Source: Paenibacillus sp. SC116
GTDB lineage: Bacteria > Bacillota > Bacilli > Paenibacillales > Paenibacillaceae
Reading direction: 5' to 3'
Length of the DNA stretch: 64,000 bases
NCBI RefSeq assembly: GCF_024733555.1
Contig: NZ_JANIOF010000004.1
Location: forward strand, 124,001 to 188,000
Numbering within the stretch: position 1 is the first letter of the stretch; every line of letters begins with the position of its first letter. Shown one piece after another: positions 8,460 through 16,186 of this stretch. A model generated the notes under the pieces. That model made no database searches, was not told the origin of the DNA, and worked only from the letters and a program-made list of their open reading frames with translations. The translations under genes and the position numbers were made by a program.

Positions 8460-8804
8460 CTATAGGAGCAATGTAATGACAAGCAGTTCATACAGCACGA
8501 GAGGTAAAATAACGTTGCGATAATTTCTGTGCTCATGTGATGCAGCATATCCTTCAGCACCAGATTGGGCAGCTTGAGCAACTGCTGTAGGCATCATTAC
8601 TTCTAGTAATAGAAAACTTCCATCGACTCCAACGATTGTACCTTCATACATATTGCCATTATCAAGAGTTATCCGAACGGTCCTATGAAGATGAGGTTGA
8701 AGTACCTCTTGCATCGAGTCACGATAGGTTTTCCATTTCCCTAATACATTTGGATCGCCCTGATATAAAATGCCGGGCTTGGGTTGTTGGCAGGAGCATG
8801 GCAT
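8460..8804 (-). CDS. Small Sm/LSm-like domain protein, unknown role
   Basis: A 114-aa protein. The segment HRTVRITLDNGNMYEGTIVGVDGSFLLLEV matches the Sm1 pattern of LSm folds (hydrophobic strands, G-x-x-x-x-G-x-h, Asp). The N-terminus is Cys/Gln/Pro-rich (MPCSCQQPKPG) and the C-terminus ends in a hydrophobic stretch (NVILPLVLYELLVITLL), so it may be membrane or coat associated rather than an RNA chaperone. The ATG at 8804 follows GGAGGT at 8814-8819. The frame continues upstream to 8942, but there it overlaps the divergent kinase gene. The family role is unknown to me. Confidence 0.7.
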   Translation of the reverse strand: MPCSCQQPKPGILYQGDPNVLGKWKTYRDSMQEVLQPHLHRTVRITLDNGNMYEGTIVGVDGSFLLLEVMMPTAVAQAAQSGAEGYAASHEHRNYRNVILPLVLYELLVITLLL

Positions 8805-8940
8805 GTTGGCATTACCTCCATCTAACGATACATTTCTTATTATTGTATGTATGCGCCCAGGTAACGGTTCCTCTTTACATGTACTTATATTCCTGATTAA
8901 ATGAATGGAAAGAGATGTAAAAGAGATGAGGGGATGCTGC

Positions 8941-9912
8941 ATGAATGATGCAGTAACTAGCGTAAAGTTACATGATGTTGTAGCAGTAGCGGCAATGTTA
9001 TACGGTGTAGCACCAAGCGCGATGATTGAAATTGGCGGTTTTGAAAGCTATGTCTATGAATATACGAAGGAAAATCAGGCCTACATCCTTAAAATTATTA
9101 ACCGCGAGCGTCGTACCAAATTGATGCTGCTGGCAGAAGTAGAATATATAAATTATTTAGCTGAGAACGGAATATCTGTATCTCGTTGTATTCCGACGAT
9201 AGATGGGCAGTATGTATATAAGGTAGCTCAATTTTACTTCGTTAGTTATGAAAAGGCTAAGGGTGGTAAAGTGTCAGAGGAGGATTGGGCGCCTGCCTTA
9301 TTTGTGCAATTAGGAGACATTGTAGGTCGAATGCATCGGCTTGCAGAGGTGTATACACCTTCAGACCCATCATATGTTCGTAACCAATGGCATGAGGAGC
9401 CGCGTTTACATAATTTTTCGAAATTGTTACAGGGCGAGCCGGCTATTATGAAATACGGGCAAGAGGTGCTCGAACAATTGCATGCTTTTCCGGTGACACC
9501 TAATAACTACGGGCTTATCCATTATGACTGTCATCGCGGGAACTATTTTGTTGCGGATGGACAAATTACTTTATTCGATTTTGATGATATGCAGTATAAC
9601 TGGTATGTTAACGACGCAGCTGTCATTTTATATTATGTGATAAAAGGCAATCACGTCGGTCCGAGTAGTGAGGCCATTCGGGAGTTCGTCACCTGCTTCT
9701 TAGAAGGGTATACACGGCATCGTATGTTTGAGCGTGAAGAGCTAGAACGGATACCAACCTTTTTGAAGCTCCGTCAGTTCCTATTGTACATTGCGATTAG
9801 TGAAAAGAAAGCAGAAGGGCAGCTCACAGAAAGAATGCAGACTAGGCTCGATCGTATTCGGGGTGAGATTGAACGCGATGAAGACATAATAGATATAAAT
9901 CTTCTTTTTTGA
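8941..9912 (+). CDS. APH-superfamily kinase (CotS / homoserine kinase-like)
   Basis: A 323-aa protein-kinase-fold phosphotransferase. The catalytic loop is HYDCHRGNYF (H-x-D-x-x-x-x-N, catalytic Asp and metal-binding Asn) and the metal-binding segment is LFDFDDMQYNWYVNDAA. The N-lobe has YILKII for the ATP-contacting Lys. It resembles YerI/SrkA-type and spore-coat CotS-type kinases in Bacilli; the substrate (homoserine, choline, aminoglycoside or protein) is not readable. The ATG at 8941 is 7 bases behind GAGGGG; an upstream ATG at 8926 is possible. It is divergent from the Sm-like gene, with a shared control region. Confidence 0.82.
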   Translation: MNDAVTSVKLHDVVAVAAMLYGVAPSAMIEIGGFESYVYEYTKENQAYILKIINRERRTKLMLLAEVEYINYLAENGISVSRCIPTIDGQYVYKVAQFYFVSYEKAKGGKVSEEDWAPALFVQLGDIVGRMHRLAEVYTPSDPSYVRNQWHEEPRLHNFSKLLQGEPAIMKYGQEVLEQLHAFPVTPNNYGLIHYDCHRGNYFVADGQITLFDFDDMQYNWYVNDAAVILYYVIKGNHVGPSSEAIREFVTCFLEGYTRHRMFEREELERIPTFLKLRQFLLYIAISEKKAEGQLTERMQTRLDRIRGEIERDEDIIDINLLF

Positions 9913-9989
9913 ATCAGATAAGCAACTGTCTGCAACAATATAAGTTGGAGGGTCGTCTATGAACATAAAGATGCGAAAGGAGCAAGGCT

Positions 9990-10895
9990 ATGAAGAAAAA
10001 GATAGCTATCGTTATGTTGGTTGTATTCGGCGTACTTGGATCGTCTGCTTATGCCGCTCCGCTTATGCCTGAGTTTAAGATGCCTGTACGCCTAATCCAT
10101 GATCGGTTTGAAGATAATCTGACACGCGCTGAGCTGGCGACTGTGCTTACTCGTTTATTTGAACTTCGTTCAACGACGACATCTTCGTCCTTCGAAGATA
10201 CGACAGCACATTGGGCAGTCAACAATGGGGCTATACCTGCTGTGGTAGAAGCGAAGTTGATGAGTGGAGTGTCGAATAATCATTTTAAACCGAATGATAA
10301 GGTTACATTGGAACAATTGCTGGTTGCTTTGATGAAAGGTTTTAAGATTCCCCTAGATGACAAGGTTACGTTAGAAACGGGATCGAAGGAACTATTGGAT
10401 AGCTCCGCGTGGGCCGCTCCGTATGTATTTACGGCATTGAATAAAGGTATATTGACGGATGCGACATCGTTCCGTACGGAAGTTAAGCGCAAAGATGTTA
10501 CTAAACTGGTGAGAATCTTGGCAAATACAGGTACCGACCAACGTGCAGCTGGCGTATTGACGACAGATGTCCAGATTAGTACCGATGCAGCGACAGGAAA
10601 GACCAATTTCCTATTTACCGTACGCAATACGGGATCGGAGACGTTGTTGTTGGAGTATAATACATCGCAACGATTTGACTTGATTATTAGGGATGAAACT
10701 GGAGGTACTGTTGAGCATTTATCCGCAGACCAAATGTTTATGCAAGTGCTTGGTGAAAGCTCACTTCGTCCTAATGAGACGATGACTTATGATCATCAAG
10801 CAAAGCTGGAGCGGGGCAAATCGTATACAGTAGAATTTTGGACTACGGCTCAAGAGAATAACGTCCGTATTATTAAGCGATTTACGGTGGAGTGA
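9990..10895 (+). CDS. Secreted SLH-domain protein with C-terminal BsuPI-type protease-inhibitor domain
   Basis: A 301-aa exported protein with a signal peptide (KKKIAIVMLVVFGVLGSSAYA). SLH-like repeats at about 35-185 (FEDNLTRAELATVL, FEDTTAHWAVNNGAIP, then NNHFKPNDKVTLEQLL) would bind pyruvylated cell-wall polymer. The C-terminal 110 residues (FLFTVRNTGSETLLLEYNT, FDLIIRDETGG, QMFMQ, LRPNETMTYD) fit the BsuPI fold first described as an intracellular proteinase inhibitor in Bacillus subtilis. The combination would place an inhibitor-like beta-sandwich on the cell surface. The start follows AAAGGAGC. It converges on a secreted serine protease transcript. Domain calls are by eye. Confidence 0.78.
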   Translation: MKKKIAIVMLVVFGVLGSSAYAAPLMPEFKMPVRLIHDRFEDNLTRAELATVLTRLFELRSTTTSSSFEDTTAHWAVNNGAIPAVVEAKLMSGVSNNHFKPNDKVTLEQLLVALMKGFKIPLDDKVTLETGSKELLDSSAWAAPYVFTALNKGILTDATSFRTEVKRKDVTKLVRILANTGTDQRAAGVLTTDVQISTDAATGKTNFLFTVRNTGSETLLLEYNTSQRFDLIIRDETGGTVEHLSADQMFMQVLGESSLRPNETMTYDHQAKLERGKSYTVEFWTTAQENNVRIIKRFTVE

Positions 10896-11085
10896 TGTAG
10901 TCGAGCAGGTTGAAAAGATGATTTTTATATAGAACAGTTGATGCTTTCCCCTTGTGCTAGCGAGTGAAAAAGAGTTCATGTAATGATGAGTGAACCTGTT
11001 TACATGACGGGAAGTTTAGCTGAAAATACGCTGGTTTAGATAGATGAAGGAACTTAATAAAAAGCAGCTAAACTCCGTATAGTAA
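10896..11085. other. Intergenic region between convergent transcripts
   Basis: AT-rich spacer after the SLH/BsuPI gene, with no supported frame. It leads into the bidirectional terminator at 11086-11137, and about 65 further bases separate that from the end of the minus-strand gene. Confidence 0.4.
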
Positions 11086-11137
11086 AAAAAGTGGCGATGT
11101 CTCCCGAGTAGACTATATGGGAGCTGTCGCCACTTTT
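11086..11137. terminator. Bidirectional rho-independent terminator
   Basis: A strong hairpin (AAAAGTGGCGA with TCGCCACTTTT, extended by CTCCC/GGGAG) has an A run before it and a T run after it. It lies between the convergent SLH/BsuPI gene and the protease-lipoprotein transcript. Confidence 0.88.
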
Positions 11138-11203
11138 AACTTTTCTTTGGTTGTGCTCGTTCTTTATTAAGTGTTTAATTTTATTGAGTGCTCTTTTCTA
11201 GCG

Positions 11204-11656
11204 CTAATCTAATGAAATAGATAGAGGAATGTTGTATTCTTTATCTTCTACTGAAAAGTTGGCCCATACGCGTAATACGCTGTTATTCTTTATATCACGG
11301 AATGTGATATCTTTATCGTGTTGATATACATCGTTTGGCTGCAGGGTTTTATAATAGCCAACGCTCTCCCAGTTCAATAAGGGCTTATTTTCAGTGGTTT
11401 CTATTATCGTATATATAAGAGGGTTGGCATGGTGAATGGTGACAGTATTATTTCCTATATACTTCAATTGTCTCTGTACTTCAATTGCGTTGTTATCTAT
11501 TTTTCTAATCGTTACTTCAATTCGAAAATCGTCTAAAGTAATAGAATCAGTCATCGTGTCGCTGATTTCCATTTCGGAAAGAACTTGATCAACTTTTACA
11601 CAGTTTGTCGTAAATAACAATGTACAGATAGATAAAAGGAGTAGTACATATTTCAT
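11204..11656 (-). CDS. Small exported, possibly lipoprotein, beta-rich protein
   Basis: A 150-aa protein with a hydrophobic N-terminal signal (YVLLLLSICTLLFTTNC). The Cys at residue 19 could be lipidated, but the residue before it is Asn, so the lipobox is atypical. The remainder has alternating beta-strand-like segments (FRIEVTIRKIDNNAIEVQRQLKY, LRVWANFSVEDKEYNIPLSISL), suggesting an immunoglobulin-like or BsuPI-like sandwich. It starts 25 bases after the S1 protease stop on the same strand, so the two are probably co-transcribed. It could be a chaperone, immunity factor or inhibitor for the protease; that is inference. The start at 11656 follows AGGAGA. Confidence 0.65.
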   Translation of the reverse strand: MKYVLLLLSICTLLFTTNCVKVDQVLSEMEISDTMTDSITLDDFRIEVTIRKIDNNAIEVQRQLKYIGNNTVTIHHANPLIYTIIETTENKPLLNWESVGYYKTLQPNDVYQHDKDITFRDIKNNSVLRVWANFSVEDKEYNIPLSISLD

Positions 11657-11681
11657 AAGATTTCTCCTACTTATGCAAGAT

Positions 11682-13010
11682 TTAATAAGCAATATGTTCC
11701 GTCAAAATTTGATCCATACCAAGATCGGCAAAAATTCTATTTACATGGCTATAATACGTACCAATTGGATTGCCTTGCGAATCACGTAGAAGTCCATTGT
11801 GTACGCCATGGAATCTACGCTTCTCAATCGGGTCACTAGGACCTCGAGCATAATAGGGACCTCCACTATCTCCGCCAACAGAAGATGTAATATTAGTTGT
11901 TCTTAGGTTTGTAAATTTTACTCCGAGTTGATTATATGCTGAATAATTTTTGCTCTCTAATGTTCCACATTGTGGATAGGTTTTGGAGTATCCAGCCATG
12001 CAAAGATAGGTTCCCACCACATCCTTATGCTCGATAGCTGTTATATCCACATCACTTGGTGTACCATCCAAAGTGTTGTATATTTTATGCGATGCATGAG
12101 CTGAATTAATTTCAATGGCTGCCATATCAGACTGTCCTCCATAATTTCGATATGAAATCTTTCCGATTATAACACCGCCCTGAGTCCAAGTGCTGTTTAC
12201 TTCACCACAATGAGCAGCCGTTATATAATAATACTTATATGAAGAATTAGATTGTTGTTTTCGTGCAGTCACGGAGCCTGTGCAATAACCTCCTAGTTGA
12301 ATTGCTAGCCCGCCCTTTAAAGGTCTGGAGTATGATGTCCTACTATTAGGGTTCATTAGAATAGGTTCTTTACGTATCTCAATGTTTCGGGGTGAAAGAT
12401 TCAATATGGCCTGGGAGACATCAGCATTATTTTCTGAAACCCCAACAATTACCTTATTTGATTTCACGGAAATATCTGTGTAATTTATGGGGTGTCTATC
12501 CATTAAGAGGTTAATTTCATTTTGTAACTTAATTAATTGATTTTCATTTAGAGTTGTGTTGAAAAATTTAATCCGTTCTTTGTTACTACTGGCGAATAAG
12601 TTTTTTATAGTTTCTATGTTTTGTGTTTGTTTGTCAAGATTAACCAAACCTATTTTGAGAGTACCGTTGTCTTGATGGTCCAGATACAAACCAGAGAATA
12701 TAGAACTCAATCCTAGTTCAGCTAAGTTATTTTGAAAATCTGAAGCTTCAGCAATCAGCTCAGCACGAACATTCATTTCGGCTAGTTCTTCAATAGTTAG
12801 TGGTATACCAAAGTTATTCTCAGTTACTTGAAAGTTGGCATTTATTCTGCTTACTTCATTAACGTCTGTATTTAACCCTAATTTTTTTCGAATCTCCAGG
12901 CTATGATTGAGCTGCTCATTTTCATAAGCGGATGTACTAGGTGATTGTATCGCAATCAGAGTCAACAAAGCAATGAGGCTTAAAATCATATTTTTAATTT
13001 TTAGTTTCAT
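11682..13010 (-). CDS. Secreted S1-family (chymotrypsin-fold) serine protease precursor
   Basis: A 442-aa secreted protease. A signal peptide (about 1-28) is followed by a pro-region (about 29-230) resembling the folding propeptides of streptogrisin and alpha-lytic proteases, then a catalytic domain. The triad is visible: His267 in TAAHC, Asp295 in SDMAAIE and Ser382 in GGDSGGP. Cys243/Cys268 and Cys337/Cys348 are placed for disulfides. The maturation site is probably near residue 233, before GGLAIQLGGYC. The start has GGAGGT 8 bases upstream. The gene looks more AT-rich than the core genes, so transfer is possible. It is followed in operon by the 11204-11656 gene. Confidence 0.9.
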   Translation of the reverse strand: MKLKIKNMILSLIALLTLIAIQSPSTSAYENEQLNHSLEIRKKLGLNTDVNEVSRINANFQVTENNFGIPLTIEELAEMNVRAELIAEASDFQNNLAELGLSSIFSGLYLDHQDNGTLKIGLVNLDKQTQNIETIKNLFASSNKERIKFFNTTLNENQLIKLQNEINLLMDRHPINYTDISVKSNKVIVGVSENNADVSQAILNLSPRNIEIRKEPILMNPNSRTSYSRPLKGGLAIQLGGYCTGSVTARKQQSNSSYKYYYITAAHCGEVNSTWTQGGVIIGKISYRNYGGQSDMAAIEINSAHASHKIYNTLDGTPSDVDITAIEHKDVVGTYLCMAGYSKTYPQCGTLESKNYSAYNQLGVKFTNLRTTNITSSVGGDSGGPYYARGPSDPIEKRRFHGVHNGLLRDSQGNPIGTYYSHVNRIFADLGMDQILTEHIAY

Positions 13011-13365
13011 TTAATAACCTCCAATTAGTTTCATAGAGCAATAAGATTAATTTTCATTTTAATCATAAATTTTACATAAAAACACCGCTATTCATAATTT
13101 GTAAATAATTTCTTATGCGTGATATTATATCATTCTCTCGCTCTTCTTTGTCAAGATCGGTTTGGTGAAAGAATCAATTTCTCTATGCATTAGCCCAAGA
13201 AGATTAGGCTACTCCTTTTTACGTAGTTGCTCCGACACCACGTTTTTTGTTGAAACCGCAGCATTTTTTATTGTTTCATCTTGATTCACGGGGCTTGGTT
13301 TAAGGCATTGCATCCAACGATAATGGGGCTCTCGGAATATTTTATGGTAATAGGTTGAGTGATAA
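13011..13365. other. AT-rich intergenic region upstream of the protease gene
   Basis: No intact gene. The left end must hold the protease promoter. The right part leads into a decayed group II intron 3' end and may contain unrecognisable remnants of the intron body; no reverse transcriptase frame is left. Confidence 0.45.
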
Positions 13366-13440
13366 GAGTTTTATGAACCGAGAGATTCACGTACCGTTCT
13401 GTATGAACCTGAAGGTGTAACTGCTTCGGTCAACTCGACT
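13366..13440 (+). mobile_element. Decayed group II intron 3' end (domains V-VI)
   Basis: The 34 bases at 13366-13399 align end to end with the usual bacterial domain V pattern (GAG...TATGAA...GAGA loop...TTCACGTAC...GTTC) and have the canonical length. They are preceded by GGTTGAGTGATAA, a typical lead-in. They are followed by a domain VI-like hairpin (CTGAAGGTGT...GGTCAACTC). The catalytic AGC triad reads AGT and the closing arm reads CCGTTC rather than CGGTTC, so the ribozyme should be inactive. The identification is from memory of the consensus. Confidence 0.6.
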
Positions 13441-13526
13441 GAGATGACGGGGCAACACGCCCCACTTACTTTATTACATATATTCATAGGGTGGTAACTA
13501 AGGATGCAGTGTATATGTTGAACATG

Positions 13527-13550
13527 GCCTGGCTAATGCCAGGTCTTTTA
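13527..13550 (+). terminator. Rho-independent terminator
   Basis: Hairpin GCCTGGC-TAAT-GCCAGGT followed by CTTTTATTTT. It lies about 90 bases after the intron relic, with no plus-strand gene before it. Bacterial class C group II introns are known to insert next to terminators, which fits. Confidence 0.75.
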
Positions 13551-13597
13551 TTTTACGGTGTTTAACCGCTCGCAAATGTGAGTAATAAAAAAGTAGT

Positions 13598-13611
13598 TGA
13601 AAACGCTAACA
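13598..13611 (+). promoter_or_regulatory. Catabolite-responsive element (cre)
   Basis: TGAAAACGCTAACA matches the CcpA cre consensus at all defined positions. It is upstream of the glucan-utilisation operon and predicts carbon catabolite control. Confidence 0.7.
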
Positions 13612-13632
13612 TGCAAGATTATAATATGATCA

Positions 13633-13646
13633 TCGAAACGTTTCGA
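13633..13646. promoter_or_regulatory. LacI-type operator O1
   Basis: The perfect 14-bp palindrome TCGAAACGTTTCGA has the central CG of LacI-family operators. An identical copy lies 176 bp downstream, a spacing compatible with repression looping. The likely ligand protein is the LacI regulator at 17140. Confidence 0.75.
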
Positions 13647-13687
13647 ATCATGGTTAAGTTATTTTATTAGTGAAGTGTCCTTTGCTC

Positions 13688-13703
13688 GTAAACAGCTGTT
13701 TAC
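13688..13703. promoter_or_regulatory. 16-bp perfect palindrome in the operon control region
   Basis: GTAAACAGCTGTTTAC is fully symmetric and differs from the two LacI-type operators because it has a central AGCT. Its right arm overlaps a possible -35 (TTTACT) that is 18 bp from CATAAT (13723-13728). A second, unidentified regulator may bind here. Confidence 0.5.
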
Positions 13704-13808
13704 TTGTAGAGCAGGTTGTTTGCATAATTAATAAGGATGGTTTGAAGTATTTAGTATTATCATAATCAGGTATTTTTGCACGAAAAGTGGTCGTATTTTC
13801 GACAATTA

Positions 13809-13822
13809 TCGAAACGTTTCGA
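13809..13822. promoter_or_regulatory. LacI-type operator O2
   Basis: A second exact copy of TCGAAACGTTTCGA, 62 bases before the start of the solute-binding protein gene and so probably at or after the transcription start, a classical repressor position. Confidence 0.78.
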
Positions 13823-13884
13823 ATTTATAAGTATTCATCATTACGGGTTGAAGAGCACGTACATTAAAGACGAGGTGAATGGAA

Positions 13885-15123
13885 ATGAAGAGAAAATCGT
13901 TATTATTAGCTTTGACGGTATTACTCATGTTTTCGGTAGCTTTAGTTGGTTGTTCAGGTGGGTCTAAAGAAACAGCAGATGGAGAAAAGGTGTTAAAAGT
14001 TTGGGCAATGGGTGGAGAGGGACAGAAACTGCCTGAGTTGGTAAAGCAGTATGAGCAGCAAAATCCAGGCGTCAAAATCGATGTGCAAGCGATCCCTTGG
14101 GGGAACGCTCATGACAAGTTGATGACGGCAGTAGCTTCAAAAAGCGGTCCTGATGTAATCCAAATGGGCACATCTTGGATACCGGAATTCGCGAATGCAG
14201 GCGCATTGCTTGATTTGACTTCTTACATGGAGAAATATCCGAACTTAAAAGAAGAGAACTATTTCGATGGAGCCGTTCAAACGATGAAACATGACGGTAA
14301 AGTCGTAGGCATTCCATGGTATGTAGAGACGCGTGTGCTCTATTATCGCACAGACTTGCTAGCAGAGGCGGGTTATCCAGAAGGTCCGAAAACATGGGAT
14401 GATCTGAAGGAAGCTTCGAAGAAGCTGACAGCACGAGGAGAAGGGAAATACGGTATTACCATCGATGGACGCGACCAAATCACGACCGCCTTGTTCGGTT
14501 GGCAGAACGGCAGTGAGTTAATTAATGACAAGCGCGAGCCATTATTTAATCAGCCAGAGTATGTGGAGTCCATCGAATATTTGAAGAGCTTCTGGGATGA
14601 AGGTTTGGTGCCGCAAGGTCTAGATTTGGATCTTACTGTAGCGTTCAAAGATGGAACGATCCCTATGTTCATTAGTGGTCCTTGGATGATTGGTACTGTA
14701 AAGGAAAAGGCGCCAGAGATTGATGGAAAATGGGCAACAATAGTGTTGCCTGCGAAGAAAACGAATACTTCTTCCATCGGTGGATCGAATCTTTCCGTAT
14801 TCAGTCATACGAAAATGGCGGATGAAGCAGTGAAGTTCATTTCCTACATGTCTGAGAAAGAGACACAGCTGAAATGGTATGAGATGGCCAACACGCTTCC
14901 ATCTGTAAAAGAAGCTTGGAACGATGATAAGTTGCAAGAGCCGCTTGTCGCTGCATTCGGCAAACAGTTGGAAAATTCCCGTCCTGCTCCATTCATTAAA
15001 GAATGGGAAACGATTGCTCAATCGATTATCGCTAGTTTCGAGCAGATTACAGTCGGTGATGCTGATGTGAAGACTGAGCTAGATGCTTTGAATGAGAAGG
15101 CAAAAGAAATCTTAAGCAAGTAA
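13885..15123 (+). CDS. Sugar ABC transporter solute-binding lipoprotein (probable sophoro-oligosaccharide binder)
   Basis: A 412-aa family 1 extracellular solute-binding lipoprotein with a signal peptide and lipobox LVGC (lipidated Cys23). The body is MalE-like, with PDVIQMGTSWIPEFA and the typical hinge and C-terminal helices. It starts an operon with two permeases, a LacI regulator, an esterase, GH3 and GH94 enzymes. By analogy with the Listeria innocua locus it should bind beta-1,2-linked glucans; that follows from context. The ATG at 13885 is 7 bases from GAGGTG, whereas the ATG at 13879 is too close. Two operators and a cre site precede it. Confidence 0.9.
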   Translation: MKRKSLLLALTVLLMFSVALVGCSGGSKETADGEKVLKVWAMGGEGQKLPELVKQYEQQNPGVKIDVQAIPWGNAHDKLMTAVASKSGPDVIQMGTSWIPEFANAGALLDLTSYMEKYPNLKEENYFDGAVQTMKHDGKVVGIPWYVETRVLYYRTDLLAEAGYPEGPKTWDDLKEASKKLTARGEGKYGITIDGRDQITTALFGWQNGSELINDKREPLFNQPEYVESIEYLKSFWDEGLVPQGLDLDLTVAFKDGTIPMFISGPWMIGTVKEKAPEIDGKWATIVLPAKKTNTSSIGGSNLSVFSHTKMADEAVKFISYMSEKETQLKWYEMANTLPSVKEAWNDDKLQEPLVAAFGKQLENSRPAPFIKEWETIAQSIIASFEQITVGDADVKTELDALNEKAKEILSK

Positions 15124-15144
15124 AGCTTTACTTTCATAGTTAGC

Positions 15145-15171
15145 TGATTGCTAGATCAAAACTAGCAATCA
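15145..15171 (+). promoter_or_regulatory. Intra-operon stem-loop after the binding-protein gene
   Basis: A perfect 10-bp stem (TGATTGCTAG/CTAGCAATCA) with a 7-base loop and only a weak T run. Such hairpins between a binding-protein gene and its permeases often act as partial terminators or RNA stabilisers that raise the level of the binding protein. Confidence 0.6.
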
Positions 15172-15241
15172 TGTTGTATGTTCGATGCGGCTTGCTCCGA
15201 CGTGGGCAGGCTGCAGCTATAATCCGAGGGGGTGAAAGACG

Positions 15242-16141
15242 ATGCAGCATATTTGGAAGCAGTGGACCAAATACAGAGTCCCATACTTATTTATTGCACC
15301 TACGCTTCTGTTGCTAATCGTATTCTCAATCATTCCAATCCTTATTGCATTGGTCATTAGCTTTACAGACATCGATCTAGCTGGGCTTGCTGACTACTCC
15401 AACATTAGTGCAGTGGGCTTCGATAATTTTGTACAGTTGTTTAAAGACCCGGTATTTTTGAAATCGATCTATAACACAGCTTTCTACGTCGTCGTCGGGG
15501 TTCCGCTCGTTATCATTCTTTCTATGAGTGCTGCCCTGCTGCTTAATTACGGAACAGGACGGCTGTTTAAGACATTCCGAGTTATCTATTATATGCCTTC
15601 AATCACGAACATTGTAGCCGTCGCTGTCGTATGGGGCTATTTGTACAACAGTCAGTACGGATTATTTAATCATATGTTGTCTTGGTTTGATATTCCCGCA
15701 CAGAAATGGCTTCAGGACCCGGTTTTGGCGAAATTGTCATTAATTTTAATGGCACTGTGGAAGTCGATGGGCGTTAATATGATCATTTTCTTAGCTGCCC
15801 TTCAAGGAATTCCACGTACGTATTATGAGGCTGCTGAAATCGATGGCGCGAGCAAACGGCAAAGGCTGTTTTACATTACTGTTCCGCTGCTTGGCTTTGC
15901 TACTTTCTTTGTCACGATCACGACGCTAATCGGTTGGATACAATTTTTCGAGGAACCGCTCGTAATGACAAAAGGTGGACCATTGAATGAAACGATGTCC
16001 ATGGCGCTCTTTATTTACAATAACGGATTCCAGCTCAGTAATTTCGGTTATGCTGCTGCAGGTTCCTTTGTTCTCTTCCTATTTATTATTGCAGCGACCA
16101 TCATTCAGTTCATTGTAAGGAAAAAAGATGTGGAGTATTAA
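15242..16141 (+). CDS. ABC transporter permease, MalF-like
   Basis: A 299-aa inner component of a carbohydrate importer. Six hydrophobic segments begin with YLFIAPTLLLLIVFSIIPILIALVI. The cytoplasmic EAA loop, which contacts the ATPase, reads EAAEIDGASKRQRLFYITVPLL. It pairs with the MalG-like permease 45 bases downstream. No ATPase gene is in the operon, so a shared MsmX/UgpC-type ATPase elsewhere is expected, as is usual for this family in Firmicutes. The start follows GAGGGGG. Confidence 0.93.
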   Translation: MQHIWKQWTKYRVPYLFIAPTLLLLIVFSIIPILIALVISFTDIDLAGLADYSNISAVGFDNFVQLFKDPVFLKSIYNTAFYVVVGVPLVIILSMSAALLLNYGTGRLFKTFRVIYYMPSITNIVAVAVVWGYLYNSQYGLFNHMLSWFDIPAQKWLQDPVLAKLSLILMALWKSMGVNMIIFLAALQGIPRTYYEAAEIDGASKRQRLFYITVPLLGFATFFVTITTLIGWIQFFEEPLVMTKGGPLNETMSMALFIYNNGFQLSNFGYAAAGSFVLFLFIIAATIIQFIVRKKDVEY

Positions 16142-16186
16142 TAAGCAGCTTTCTGAACCGTATGGAATGGGAAGGAGGAATATAGG

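Noticed and set aside
13141-13365. Reverse transcriptase/maturase remnant of the group II intron
   Set aside because: No RT motifs such as YADD are visible in any frame; only the RNA 3' end is supported.
14072-14434. 120-codon minus-strand frame inside the binding-protein gene
   Set aside because: Shadow of a clear lipoprotein gene; no independent evidence.
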